Below the pieces are notes generated by a model that made no database searches, was not told where the DNA came from, and saw only the letters and a program-made list of their open reading frames with translations. 7,496 nucleotides of DNA. Source: Treponema sp. GTDB taxonomy: Bacteria > Spirochaetota > Spirochaetia > Treponematales > Treponemataceae. Where the stretch lies: the NCBI GenBank assembly GCA_017544745.1, contig JAFYDO010000157.1, forward strand, positions 1 through 7,496. The letters run 5' to 3'. The position numbers and the translations under genes were made by a program. Below are positions 1-6,449 of this stretch, in pieces. How positions within the stretch are numbered: position 1 is the first letter of the stretch; each line of letters begins with the position of its first letter.

Positions 1-78
1 GGCGAGCTTAAGGATGCAATGCTGCGTCAGGATGTAATTATGCAGACTATTGCGGGAGGCAAGGCACAAAATGGCTAA
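1..78 (+). CDS. ytfR: Sugar ABC transporter ATP-binding protein, C-terminal end only (YtfR-like)
   Basis: Only the last 25 codons are present, in frame 1, ending at the TAA at 76-78. They read GELKDAMLRQDVIMQTIAGG and then KAQNG. The form 'E/D-x-x-IM-x-x-IAGG' is how RbsA/MglA/YtfR-type tandem ATPases of sugar importers end. The gene overlaps the next permease by 8 bases (shared ATGGCTAA), which fits an ATPase-permease-permease operon like ytfR-ytfT-yjfF. The protein would be the cytoplasmic subunit that powers import. None of the nucleotide-binding motifs (Walker A, signature, Walker B) lie in the window, so the identification rests on the short tail and on position. Confidence 0.72.
   Translation, partial: GELKDAMLRQDVIMQTIAGGKAQNG
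54..59 (+). promoter_or_regulatory. Ribosome binding site that fixes the YtfT-like start
   Basis: GGGAGG sits 11 bases before the ATG at 71. The open frame can be extended to a TTG at 50, but that codon lies upstream of this site and has no Shine-Dalgarno of its own. The ATG at 71 is therefore preferred. The site lies within the coding end of the upstream ATPase gene, consistent with coupled translation. Confidence 0.7.
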
Positions 79-1162
79 TAAATTTACAAATTGGGTAAAA
101 AAACTGTTTCAGTCTCAGCTTGCAATTCCTATTGTTGCACTGCTGATTCTGGTAATCTTTAACCTTATTCGGGACCCAAGCTTCTTTTCTATTGCAATTA
201 AAAAGAACAACCTTGGAAACACTGTACTTTCGGTAAACCTTATCAGTATCTTAAATGGTGCTTCTGAGCTTGTAATTCGTGCTATAGGAATGACTCTTGT
301 AACTTCGGCTACCAAAGGTCAGGATATTTCTATTGGTGCGGCCGCTGCTATTGCGGGTTCGGTTTTTGTAAAAATCTTGCGTGCATGGGGAATCAACGGA
401 GGAACTATTCTTGTTGGTCTTATTTTTGCATGTTTGGTTGCTATCCTGTTCTGTCTGTTCAACGGTATGCTCATAGCAAAGTTTAACATTCAGCCGATGA
501 TTGCATCTTTGATTCTGTTTACTGCCGGACGCCCGATCGCATACTGGATTAATGGTGGTGCAACTCCTAACGTAGAAAGCCCTCTGCTTACTTACATAGG
601 TGGATTTATTCCGCACATACCAATTCCAACGCCAATTCTTGTGGTAATAATATTCATTCTGCTTATAAACCTTCTTCTTAAAAAGACAACCCTGAGTCTT
701 TATATTCAGGCTGTCGGAATTAATGAGAGGGCCGCAAAGCTCAACGGTATTAATCCTGTAGTATGGAAGCTCGTAGTTTTTGTAATCCTTGGTGTATGTG
801 TAACAATGGCTGGTTCCATCAACGTATGCCGAATTGGATTGATCAACCACGAAACAATCCTTCTTGATATAGAAATGGACGCAATTCTTGCAGTTGCTAT
901 TGGTGGTAACTCACTTGGTGGCGGTAAGTTTAAGCTTTCTGGTTCTATTCTTGGTGCTTACATTATCCAGGCTCTTACAATTACACTGTATGCAATGAAG
1001 GTTAGCTCTACTGCCATTAAGGCATACAAAGCTGTAGTAATCATCATCATCGTAATTGTTGGTTCTCCTGTTGTTAAGCAGTGGTTTGGCAAGCTCAAGA
1101 ACAGATTCATGGAATTAAGAGGAAAACCTGCAGCTAATGCAGCAGTAGTGGAGGCAAAGTAA
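71..1162 (+). CDS. ytfT: Galactofuranose-type sugar ABC transporter permease, YtfT-like
   Basis: This is an inner-membrane permease of the BPD_transp_2 family, one half of the heterodimeric channel of a sugar importer. From the ATG at 71 it is 363 residues, slightly longer than E. coli YtfT (about 340). It shows many hydrophobic helices. Family motifs are AVGINERAAKLNGIN near residue 214 and MDAILAVAIGGNSLGGGKF near residues 272-287. Both match E. coli YtfT closely (AVGINIRAAK, LDAILAVVIGGGSL) as remembered. The N-terminal motif usually read as GGIDLSVG is KGQDISIG here, an unusual change. Near residue 143 the NIQPMIASLIL stretch matches KIQPFVATLIL of YtfT. The start overlaps the ATPase stop, and the next permease starts one base after this stop, so all three are co-transcribed. 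The promoter lies outside the window. Family assignment is firm. The exact sugar (galactofuranose or another pentose/furanose) is inferred. Confidence 0.9.
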   Translation: MANKFTNWVKKLFQSQLAIPIVALLILVIFNLIRDPSFFSIAIKKNNLGNTVLSVNLISILNGASELVIRAIGMTLVTSATKGQDISIGAAAAIAGSVFVKILRAWGINGGTILVGLIFACLVAILFCLFNGMLIAKFNIQPMIASLILFTAGRPIAYWINGGATPNVESPLLTYIGGFIPHIPIPTPILVVIIFILLINLLLKKTTLSLYIQAVGINERAAKLNGINPVVWKLVVFVILGVCVTMAGSINVCRIGLINHETILLDIEMDAILAVAIGGNSLGGGKFKLSGSILGAYIIQALTITLYAMKVSSTAIKAYKAVVIIIIVIVGSPVVKQWFGKLKNRFMELRGKPAANAAVVEAK

Positions 1163-1163
1163 A

Positions 1164-2234
1164 ATGGCATTTAATAAGAATAAAACAGAGTCTGCAACAA
1201 AAATCAAAAAAGACAGACAGCCTATTTCCAACACAAACCTGCTGCTTACAATTACTATCTGTACATTTGTAATAATGTATCTGTTTGGTATGATTGTTTT
1301 TGGCGGCGGATTTTTGAATCCTCAGCAGTTCTTTGATATCTTTAATAACAATGCATACCTTATCATGGTAGCCTGTGGTCTTACAATCGTAATGATTACC
1401 GGCGGTATTGATATTTCGGTAGGTGGAACTGTTGCTCTTATTACAATGACTTCGGTTGTTGTAATGGAAAATCACGGTGGCGGTATTTTTACTTCTATCC
1501 TTATTTCTTTGGGTATTGGTCTTGCTATGGGTGCTGTACAGGGCTTCTGTGTAGCTTACCTTAAGATCCAGCCGTTCATTGTTACTCTTGCCGGTATGTT
1601 CTTTACACGCGGTATGACAACAATTGTAAGTAAGGTACCAGTAACTGCAACTAACGAAAAATTTAATGCTCTTAAAGACGTAATGATAAATCTTCCTGGA
1701 ATTGGACGCTATGCCCGTAACGGAAACTTTATCAACTCGTATATCGAAGTAGGTGTCGTAATTGTAGTAGTCGTTCTTCTCCTCCTTTGGGCGATGCTAA
1801 AATGGACACGCTTTGGACGCAACCTTTACGCAGTAGGTGGAAACAACGAAAGTGCACTCATGCTTGGTATTAACGTACAGAGAACTAAGTTCTTTGCTTA
1901 CCTTTTGACAGGCGTGCTTGCAGGAATTGGTGGTTTTGTTTACCTGCTTCATACAGGTGCAGGAAATGCAGCCAACGCAACACAGGCAGAAATGCAGGCA
2001 ATTGCTTCATCAATCATTGGTGGAACCTTGCTTAGTGGTGGTGTTGGAAGCGTAATTGGAACTTTGTTCGGCGTTATGTCGCTCAAGACTATAAACAGTA
2101 TTGTAGTTGCATCCGGACTGAGGGAACCTTACTGGCAGAGTATTACCATTGGTCTTATGCTCTGTTTCTTTATCCTCTTACAGAGTGTAATTCTGTCTTA
2201 CAGAAAACGCAAGCTTGGTAACATAGCCGGCTAG
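1164..2234 (+). CDS. yjfF: Galactofuranose-type sugar ABC transporter permease, YjfF-like
   Basis: This is the second BPD_transp_2 permease, 356 residues, partner of the YtfT-like protein in the membrane channel. Visible motifs are the canonical GGIDISVGG at residues 80-88, QPFIVTLAGMFFTRG near 137-151, AVGGNNESALMLGI at 223-236, and IIGGTLLSGGVGSVIGTLFGV near 288-308. These track E. coli YjfF (TLAGMFFLRG, VVIGGTLLSGGVGTVLGTLFGV) better than they track RbsC or YtfT. The ATG at 1164 follows the ytfT stop by one base, and GGAGG at 1150-1154 inside the end of ytfT is its ribosome site. This is the last gene of the transporter operon. Its TAG stop lies 4 bases from the stop of the convergent response regulator gene. 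The substrate is inferred from homology. Confidence 0.92.
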   Translation: MAFNKNKTESATKIKKDRQPISNTNLLLTITICTFVIMYLFGMIVFGGGFLNPQQFFDIFNNNAYLIMVACGLTIVMITGGIDISVGGTVALITMTSVVVMENHGGGIFTSILISLGIGLAMGAVQGFCVAYLKIQPFIVTLAGMFFTRGMTTIVSKVPVTATNEKFNALKDVMINLPGIGRYARNGNFINSYIEVGVVIVVVVLLLLWAMLKWTRFGRNLYAVGGNNESALMLGINVQRTKFFAYLLTGVLAGIGGFVYLLHTGAGNAANATQAEMQAIASSIIGGTLLSGGVGSVIGTLFGVMSLKTINSIVVASGLREPYWQSITIGLMLCFFILLQSVILSYRKRKLGNIAG

Positions 2235-2238
2235 CATG

Positions 2239-3843
2239 TCATTTTTCAAACGACAGTTTGTACTCGCGGGGCGAAAGCCCCGTATTTTTTTTAAATATGT
2301 AACTAAAATAGTGCGGGTCGCTAAAGCCGCATTCATACGCAATGTCGTAGCCCTTCATGTCTGTTTCTTTCATAAGGCGCTTGGCATTTTCTATGCGCAC
2401 ATTGGTAAGATATTCAATAAAGGTTGTCTTGCATTCGTGCGAAAAAATTGTACTAAAGTGATTAGGACTCATAGCTACAGCTTCTGCAACGGTTGTAAGG
2501 GTAGTGTTCTGGTCTGCGTAGTTTTCTTCTATAAATTTTTTAGCCTTTAAGATTGTGTCGCCGTATTTACCGGTCATTTTTGAATCGCGGTATTCAAGTG
2601 CAAAGTTGAGCACATCTTCCAGGGTTTTTACAAAGATTTTTTCGTCGCGTACGGCGTTGTCCAGATACTGCCTCTGAACAATTTCGGGGTTTATCTGCTT
2701 TATGTCTCCGCCAAGATTTTCTACGAGCTTGGAAACTGCAAAAATCATGTCTACCAGAAGGTAAGAAGCAAATACATTAAACTGGCTCGGGTTATCATAA
2801 ATAAGCGCCATTGATTCTTCTATTATTGTAGAGATGTCGTTTTTGGAAGCGTATTTAAGGCGGTCTACAATCGGGTCGCTGTCTTTGAGTTCAAAAAGTC
2901 CGTTGCTGCCCGAAAGTGGAATATCGTCGCTGCTTATGATGCGGTTCTGTGCGTTTTGTGTATTGTCTGCACTGATAGTGTCTGCGTCGGTAATTTTTTT
3001 TGCGTCCTCGTAGGAAGAAGGCAAAAGCGAAAGGTGGTCTACGGTTTTACCAATTCCGGTTATTACATAGCAGTCTTCGTTCTGTGTTGCAATATGTTCA
3101 ATTGTTTCGGCCAGACGGAAAACATTTTCTTCCAGCTCGGTTGGTGCAGAGCCCTTGCAGATACATACAAGACGGTTAGTGTGATGAAAAAACGAATAAG
3201 TCTGGTCCCAGGTTCCTGAATAAGAATTCAAACGGCTGCAGGCTTCTTCCTGGTTGCGTATATTGTGTGTACGGCTTTCTATTCGGCTTATAAAGATTTT
3301 GTAGCAGCGCGAAAGCAGGTCTATTCCAACCTCCTGACATTTTGCCATAAGGTTTGTCATATCTGCGGCGCCATGTACAAGGTTGTTTAAGAATTCTTTT
3401 TGAACAAGCTTTTCGTGAGTCTTGAGCTCTTCCTTCATGCGGGTAATGTCGCTTTGCTGTGTACGTTCGCGGTCTATCTGTGTTGCAATTTTTTTAAGGC
3501 TCGAAATAACCTCTTCGCTTGTAAACGGCTTTAGAAGGTAGTCTTCTACACCAATTGAAATTGCTTTTTTTGCATAGTCAAATTCGTCGTGGCCCGAAAG
3601 GATTATGATTTTTATCCACGGCTGGGTTTTCTTTATTGCGGCAGACAGTTCAAGACCATCCATAAACGGCATCTTTATGTCTGTAATGAGGATATCGGGC
3701 TTAAGTTCATGAATCATAGAAAGCGCAATTTCGCCGTCGGTTGCTTCTCCCGCAAAGGAGAACCCTGCTTCTTCCCAGTTTATTTTGGAACGAATTCCTT
3801 CGAGAACAATTGGCTCATCATCTACAAGAAAAACGCTATACAT
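2239..3843 (-). CDS. YesN-type response regulator, receiver plus AraC-family DNA-binding domain
   Basis: This is a cytoplasmic transcription regulator of 534 residues. The receiver domain (about 1-120) has acidic residues D8/D9, phosphoacceptor D55 in TDIKMPFMDG, S83 in ILSGHDEF and K105 in LLKPF. An unrecognised middle region of roughly 300 residues follows, as in long YesN proteins. The C-terminal 107 residues are an AraC/XylS double helix-turn-helix. They contain VAEAVAMSPNHFSTIF, the recognition segment IAYECGFSDPHYFSYIFKK, and the closing GLSPREY. The ATG at 3843 is chosen because AGGAG (3848-3852) precedes it; an in-frame TTG at 3855 would lie upstream of that site. The start overlaps the kinase gene by 8 bases (ATGTATAG), indicating translational coupling. 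It is very likely the partner of that kinase, and the adjacent transporter operon is the obvious candidate target. No separate terminator was found for this gene. Confidence 0.94.
   Translation of the reverse strand: MYSVFLVDDEPIVLEGIRSKINWEEAGFSFAGEATDGEIALSMIHELKPDILITDIKMPFMDGLELSAAIKKTQPWIKIIILSGHDEFDYAKKAISIGVEDYLLKPFTSEEVISSLKKIATQIDRERTQQSDITRMKEELKTHEKLVQKEFLNNLVHGAADMTNLMAKCQEVGIDLLSRCYKIFISRIESRTHNIRNQEEACSRLNSYSGTWDQTYSFFHHTNRLVCICKGSAPTELEENVFRLAETIEHIATQNEDCYVITGIGKTVDHLSLLPSSYEDAKKITDADTISADNTQNAQNRIISSDDIPLSGSNGLFELKDSDPIVDRLKYASKNDISTIIEESMALIYDNPSQFNVFASYLLVDMIFAVSKLVENLGGDIKQINPEIVQRQYLDNAVRDEKIFVKTLEDVLNFALEYRDSKMTGKYGDTILKAKKFIEENYADQNTTLTTVAEAVAMSPNHFSTIFSHECKTTFIEYLTNVRIENAKRLMKETDMKGYDIAYECGFSDPHYFSYIFKKNTGLSPREYKLSFEK
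2267..2292 (+). terminator. Intrinsic terminator of the transporter operon, inside the convergent regulator gene
   Basis: A perfect 6-bp stem CGGGGC (2267-2272) / GCCCCG (2277-2282) closes a GAAA tetraloop. After TA it is followed by eight T residues (2285-2292). It begins 33 bases after the yjfF stop, so it is well placed to end the plus-strand operon. A weaker stem, CAAAC/GTTTG (2247-2260), lies just before it. On the minus strand the same hairpin is preceded by A residues and lacks a following U-tract, so it should not stop the regulator transcript. The hairpin bases are also codons T-G-L-S-P-R of the response regulator's AraC domain. The structure is seen in the sequence; termination activity is inferred. 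Confidence 0.85.
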
Positions 3844-5299
3844 CCTGCTCCTCAAATGTGCACGGTATTGTAAAACTAATCGTGCTGCCTTTCTTATGCT
3901 CTGATTGTATCACAAGACCGTCGGTTTTGTCTCCGTAATAAAGCTTAAGCTTTTTATTTACATTGTAAAGTCCGTATACCGAGCTAAGCTTTTCTGCATT
4001 TGCAGACGCATCCTTAAGTTCGTTTTTTACCTGGCCAAGGCGTTCTTCGGTAAAGCCCGCTCCGTCGTCGGTAACTGTAAAGGTTATAAAGGTATGCGTA
4101 TCGTCGGTATATTCTGCCGTTACCTTAAGGTGGCCCCGTCCGCGCTTGTTTTTAATGCCGTGGTAAATTGCATTTTCTACCAGCGGCTGAAGCACCAGCT
4201 TTATGATTTTAAATTCCAAGAGGGAAGGGTCGGCCTGGATCTCGTAGTTTAAAATATCTGCATAACGAATTTTCTGAATTGTAAGATAGTTTTTAATGTG
4301 GTCCAGCTCCTGACCTATTGTAATCCATTCGTGTCCGCGGCTAAGAGAAATGCGAAGGAAGTCTGAAAAGGCCTTTGTAATTCGTACAACCTCGTCGGTT
4401 TTTTCTTCTTCGGCCAGCCAGATAATTGTATCAAAAGTATTGTATAAAAAGTGTGGAGTAATCTGTGCCTGAAGGGCCTTCATTTCTGCTTTTTGGAAAT
4501 TCTTCTGCTCCTGAATATTTTTCTTAATAAGAACGTCAATCTGCTCGGTCATGGTGTTCATGTTCTGTGCAAGAGTGTCCAGCTCCGAAACATGAGGAAT
4601 GTCTATGCGTGCAGTAAGGTCTCCGTTAGCAACCTTTGTAGAAAGCTTTTCCATATCTGCAATAGGATTTTGAATTGCACGAGAAACCGACTTAAAGCTC
4701 CTGAACGAAATTAATACTGCAAGAATTGTAATAATAATTTGAATTGCAGTAAGAATTATGGATGTAGTTCTTATTGATTGGTTTGTGCGGTTTGCAGATT
4801 CAATTTCGGTAACAATAAAGTCCTGAATCAAATCCGAAAAAAGTGCGGTAATTGTTCGTATTTCATCCAGGGCTGCTTCGTTCTGGGTAACCGTACTTCC
4901 GTTTTTCATATTGGTAATGAGCATGTCTATGTTACGGCGCAATGTAAGGTTTGCCCTGTTTGCAACCTCCAGCTTGGCACGGCTTTGGGAGTTCTGATTT
5001 TTTAAGAGCATGAGGGTAAGACCGGTGGTAATTTCATCCATCATTTTGTTCTGGTCACCGTCTGCAATTTCCTTTTTACCGCAGATAATTTCCCAAAGCT
5101 CAGAAGGAATGTCATCGCTGGCAATTTCGTTTATTCTGTTTGCGCGGCTTACGTTCCAGATAATCTGATTATATTGGTTTGTATGAATCTGCGAAGCAAT
5201 TATGGAATACACCGACGGAATGAACGTAATGCTTACAATAGAAATGTAGGTTATGAGAAGCGTCTTCCTAAAGCTCTTTTTGTGTTCCAAAAATTCCAA
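3836..5299 (-). CDS. YesM/LytS-type membrane sensor histidine kinase
   Basis: This sensor kinase has 487 residues. TM1 is about residues 13-35, followed by an extracytoplasmic segment of about 140 residues (36-178) that looks largely helical and does not show an obvious Cache or PAS domain. TM2 is about 180-199, then a HAMP linker (about 200-258, with NPIADMEKLS and GDLTARI). The His_kinase domain has phosphoacceptor H283 in QAQITPHFLYNTFDTI. The ATPase domain shows the N-box QPLVENAIYHG (N376), VTDDGAGF (411-416) and GLYNVNKKL (443 on). All catalytic landmarks are present, so it should be active. It starts with TTG 12 bases after the upstream lipoprotein gene and overlaps the regulator gene by 8 bases, forming one operon. 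A plain helical sensor segment beside a sugar-binding lipoprotein suggests that the kinase reads the sugar through that lipoprotein. That last step is inference. Confidence 0.94.
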   Translation of the reverse strand: MEFLEHKKSFRKTLLITYISIVSITFIPSVYSIIASQIHTNQYNQIIWNVSRANRINEIASDDIPSELWEIICGKKEIADGDQNKMMDEITTGLTLMLLKNQNSQSRAKLEVANRANLTLRRNIDMLITNMKNGSTVTQNEAALDEIRTITALFSDLIQDFIVTEIESANRTNQSIRTTSIILTAIQIIITILAVLISFRSFKSVSRAIQNPIADMEKLSTKVANGDLTARIDIPHVSELDTLAQNMNTMTEQIDVLIKKNIQEQKNFQKAEMKALQAQITPHFLYNTFDTIIWLAEEEKTDEVVRITKAFSDFLRISLSRGHEWITIGQELDHIKNYLTIQKIRYADILNYEIQADPSLLEFKIIKLVLQPLVENAIYHGIKNKRGRGHLKVTAEYTDDTHTFITFTVTDDGAGFTEERLGQVKNELKDASANAEKLSSVYGLYNVNKKLKLYYGDKTDGLVIQSEHKKGSTISFTIPCTFEEQDV

Positions 5300-5305
5300 A
5301 GCCGG

Positions 5306-5313
5306 TTCCCCTT
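5306..5313 (-). promoter_or_regulatory. Ribosome binding site supporting the kinase TTG start
   Basis: On the minus strand AAGGGGAA lies 6 bases before the TTG at 5299-5297 and overlaps the last two bases of the lipoprotein stop codon. No ATG lies near the expected N-terminus. The spacing and the position of the first membrane helix make TTG the best start. Confidence 0.6.
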
Positions 5314-6322
5314 AGTAGCCGCGCGGCATGTACAGAGAAAAATCATCATCTTCTGTAAAAACCGATTCGGTGTTGTAGGTAATGCGAGGAATAGGTGTTC
5401 CTTCTGCAATCTGCTTTACCAGGCTCATGAGCATTGGTCCAAGATTCGGGTTACATTCAACAACACAGTTGAGTTTTCCTTCGATAAGTGCATCTATGGA
5501 TTTTTGCTCTGCATCTACACTTATCATGATTGTATTTCTTGTGTTTACGCTGTACTGCTCTATGGAATCCAAAAGTCCAAGCGTCATGGAATCGTTGTGC
5601 GAATAAACTGCGTCAATTTTCTGACCGTTGTAATACAGTCCGTCCCTGCGAATTGTGCTGGTTATAAGGTTTTCGCCAATCTCTTTTCCTCTTGAACGCA
5701 GAAAGTCTCCGTCTTCGGAATGAATTATCTGGAATTTTGAATCTCCCGCAATTACTTCTCTAAAGCCCTTTGCACGTTCTCGTACTACAGAAGAATTTTC
5801 TGTCCCCGACATTTCAAGAATATTAATTGTTCTGTTTGAATTTTTACATTTGTTTACAAGAAAGTGAGCGGCACGTCTGCCTTCTTCAATTCCGTTTTCG
5901 CCCAAAAAGCCTGCATACAGCGACTGGTCTGCATTAATCTGACGGTCTACAACAATTACCGGAATGCCTGCTTCCTGTGCTTCGGTAAGAACATTGTCCC
6001 AGCCGTCTTCTACAATAGGAACAAAAGCAATTACATCTACCTGGTACACAATAAAAGAACGGATTGCCTTGAGCTGATTTTCCTGCTTCTGCTGTGCGTC
6101 ATCAAAAATAATCTGAATGTCATTTTCTTCTGCCGCTTCAATTATGGACTGTGTGTTTCTGGTTCTCCAGGCACTCTCCGATCCAATCTGCGAAAATCCA
6201 AGAATGAGCCTGTCCGCAGTCTGTTCCGGTTCTACAGTTTCCTTTTTTTTGCAGGAAATAAGTGCCCCCGCCAGCGCCCCGAGAATTAATATTATAAGAA
6301 TACTTTTTCTATTTTTCATCAT
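5312..6322 (-). CDS. ytfQ: YtfQ-like sugar-binding lipoprotein, probable extracytoplasmic sensor subunit
   Basis: This is a periplasmic-binding-protein-fold lipoprotein of 336 residues. Residues 1-23 form a signal peptide (MMKNRK, then a hydrophobic core) with lipobox LISC and C24 as the lipidated cysteine. A short charged linker leads to the Peripla_BP_4 domain. Motifs shared with E. coli YtfQ are GFSQIGSESAWR (42-53), QQKQENQLKAIRSF (77-90), GWDNVL (107-112), VDRQI (125-129), GDFLRSRGKE (205-214), VYSHNDSM (239-246) and PNLGP (292-296). This supports a galactofuranose-like ligand. The usual (I/V)DG near the hinge is VDA at 269-271. It is the first gene of the operon with the kinase (12-base gap) and not with the permeases. 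It could therefore present sugar to the kinase, feed the transporter, or both. Start may be either of two adjacent ATGs (6322 or 6319). No clear ribosome site precedes them, and an in-frame TAA lies just upstream. Confidence 0.9.
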   Translation of the reverse strand: MMKNRKSILIILILGALAGALISCKKKETVEPEQTADRLILGFSQIGSESAWRTRNTQSIIEAAEENDIQIIFDDAQQKQENQLKAIRSFIVYQVDVIAFVPIVEDGWDNVLTEAQEAGIPVIVVDRQINADQSLYAGFLGENGIEEGRRAAHFLVNKCKNSNRTINILEMSGTENSSVVRERAKGFREVIAGDSKFQIIHSEDGDFLRSRGKEIGENLITSTIRRDGLYYNGQKIDAVYSHNDSMTLGLLDSIEQYSVNTRNTIMISVDAEQKSIDALIEGKLNCVVECNPNLGPMLMSLVKQIAEGTPIPRITYNTESVFTEDDDFSLYMPRGY

Positions 6323-6327
6323 CTTTA

Positions 6328-6356
6328 ATTATACACTGTTTTTGCACGGGCGTCAT
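6328..6356 (-). promoter_or_regulatory. Promoter of the lipoprotein-kinase-regulator operon
   Basis: On the minus strand a perfect -10 box TATAAT (6328-6333) lies 17 bases after an ATGACG -35 box (6351-6356, 4 of 6 matches). Only 5 bases separate the -10 box from the first ATG. Transcription should therefore begin at or within the start codons, making the message leaderless. The boxes are seen directly; use of this promoter is inferred. Confidence 0.6.
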
Positions 6357-6379
6357 TAGAAAAAAAATGCAAACAATAA

Positions 6380-6408
6380 TTGCTTTAAAAGCCATATGGC
6401 GTTATAAT
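6380..6408 (+). promoter_or_regulatory. Promoter of the Xre/RES toxin-antitoxin operon
   Basis: TTGCTT (6380-6385) is a partial -35 box. A perfect TATAAT (6403-6408) follows after a 17-base spacer. The expected start near 6415 gives a leader of about 40 bases with a strong ribosome site. The spacer holds a perfect palindrome, typical of an autoregulated promoter. The -35 boxes of this promoter and of the divergent sensor promoter are 23 bases apart. Confidence 0.6.
6391..6400 (+). promoter_or_regulatory. Palindromic operator candidate for the antitoxin
   Basis: GCCATATGGC is a perfect 10-base palindrome between the -35 and -10 boxes of the toxin-antitoxin promoter. A half-site, ATGGCG, recurs at 6418-6423, 22 bases downstream of the first copy at 6396-6401. 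Xre-type antitoxins commonly repress their own promoter at inverted repeats, and binding here would block RNA polymerase. The palindrome is observed; the bound protein is inferred. Confidence 0.5.
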
Positions 6409-6440
6409 AAAAGACAAATGGCGACTATATAATTATTGCA

Positions 6441-6449
6441 AAGGAGGTG
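6441..6449 (+). promoter_or_regulatory. Consensus-strength ribosome binding site of the antitoxin
   Basis: AAGGAGGTG is a near-perfect anti-16S match 5 bases before the ATG at 6455. The toxin gene has only a poor site, which would favour antitoxin excess from a shared message. Confidence 0.85.

Noticed and set aside
50..70. TTG at 50 as the start of the YtfT-like permease
   Set aside because: It would precede the GGGAGG ribosome site and add a charged extension. The ATG at 71 has correct spacing.
251..850. A long minus-strand open frame opposite the YtfT-like permease
   Set aside because: Its composition (many N, Y, K, C, T residues) has no domain or plausible hydrophobic pattern, and it lies fully antisense to a well-supported gene.
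2191..2205. Hairpin TTCTGT-CTT-ACAGAA near the yjfF end as a minus-strand terminator
   Set aside because: Neither strand has a T-run after the stem, and the stem is AT-rich. It is explained by the permease coding sequence.
2224..2233. Palindrome TAGCCGGCTA over the yjfF stop codon
   Set aside because: It has no loop to form a hairpin, no nearby partner site and no promoter. Short palindromes of this size occur by chance.
3844..3855. TTG at 3855 as the start of the response regulator
   Set aside because: The AGGAG at 3848-3852 lies after it and before the ATG at 3843. Receiver domains normally begin with a few residues before the DD pair, as the ATG start gives.
6428..6433. A second TATAAT upstream of the antitoxin
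   Set aside because: No acceptable -35 box lies 16-18 bases upstream, and its start site would fall in the ribosome binding site.
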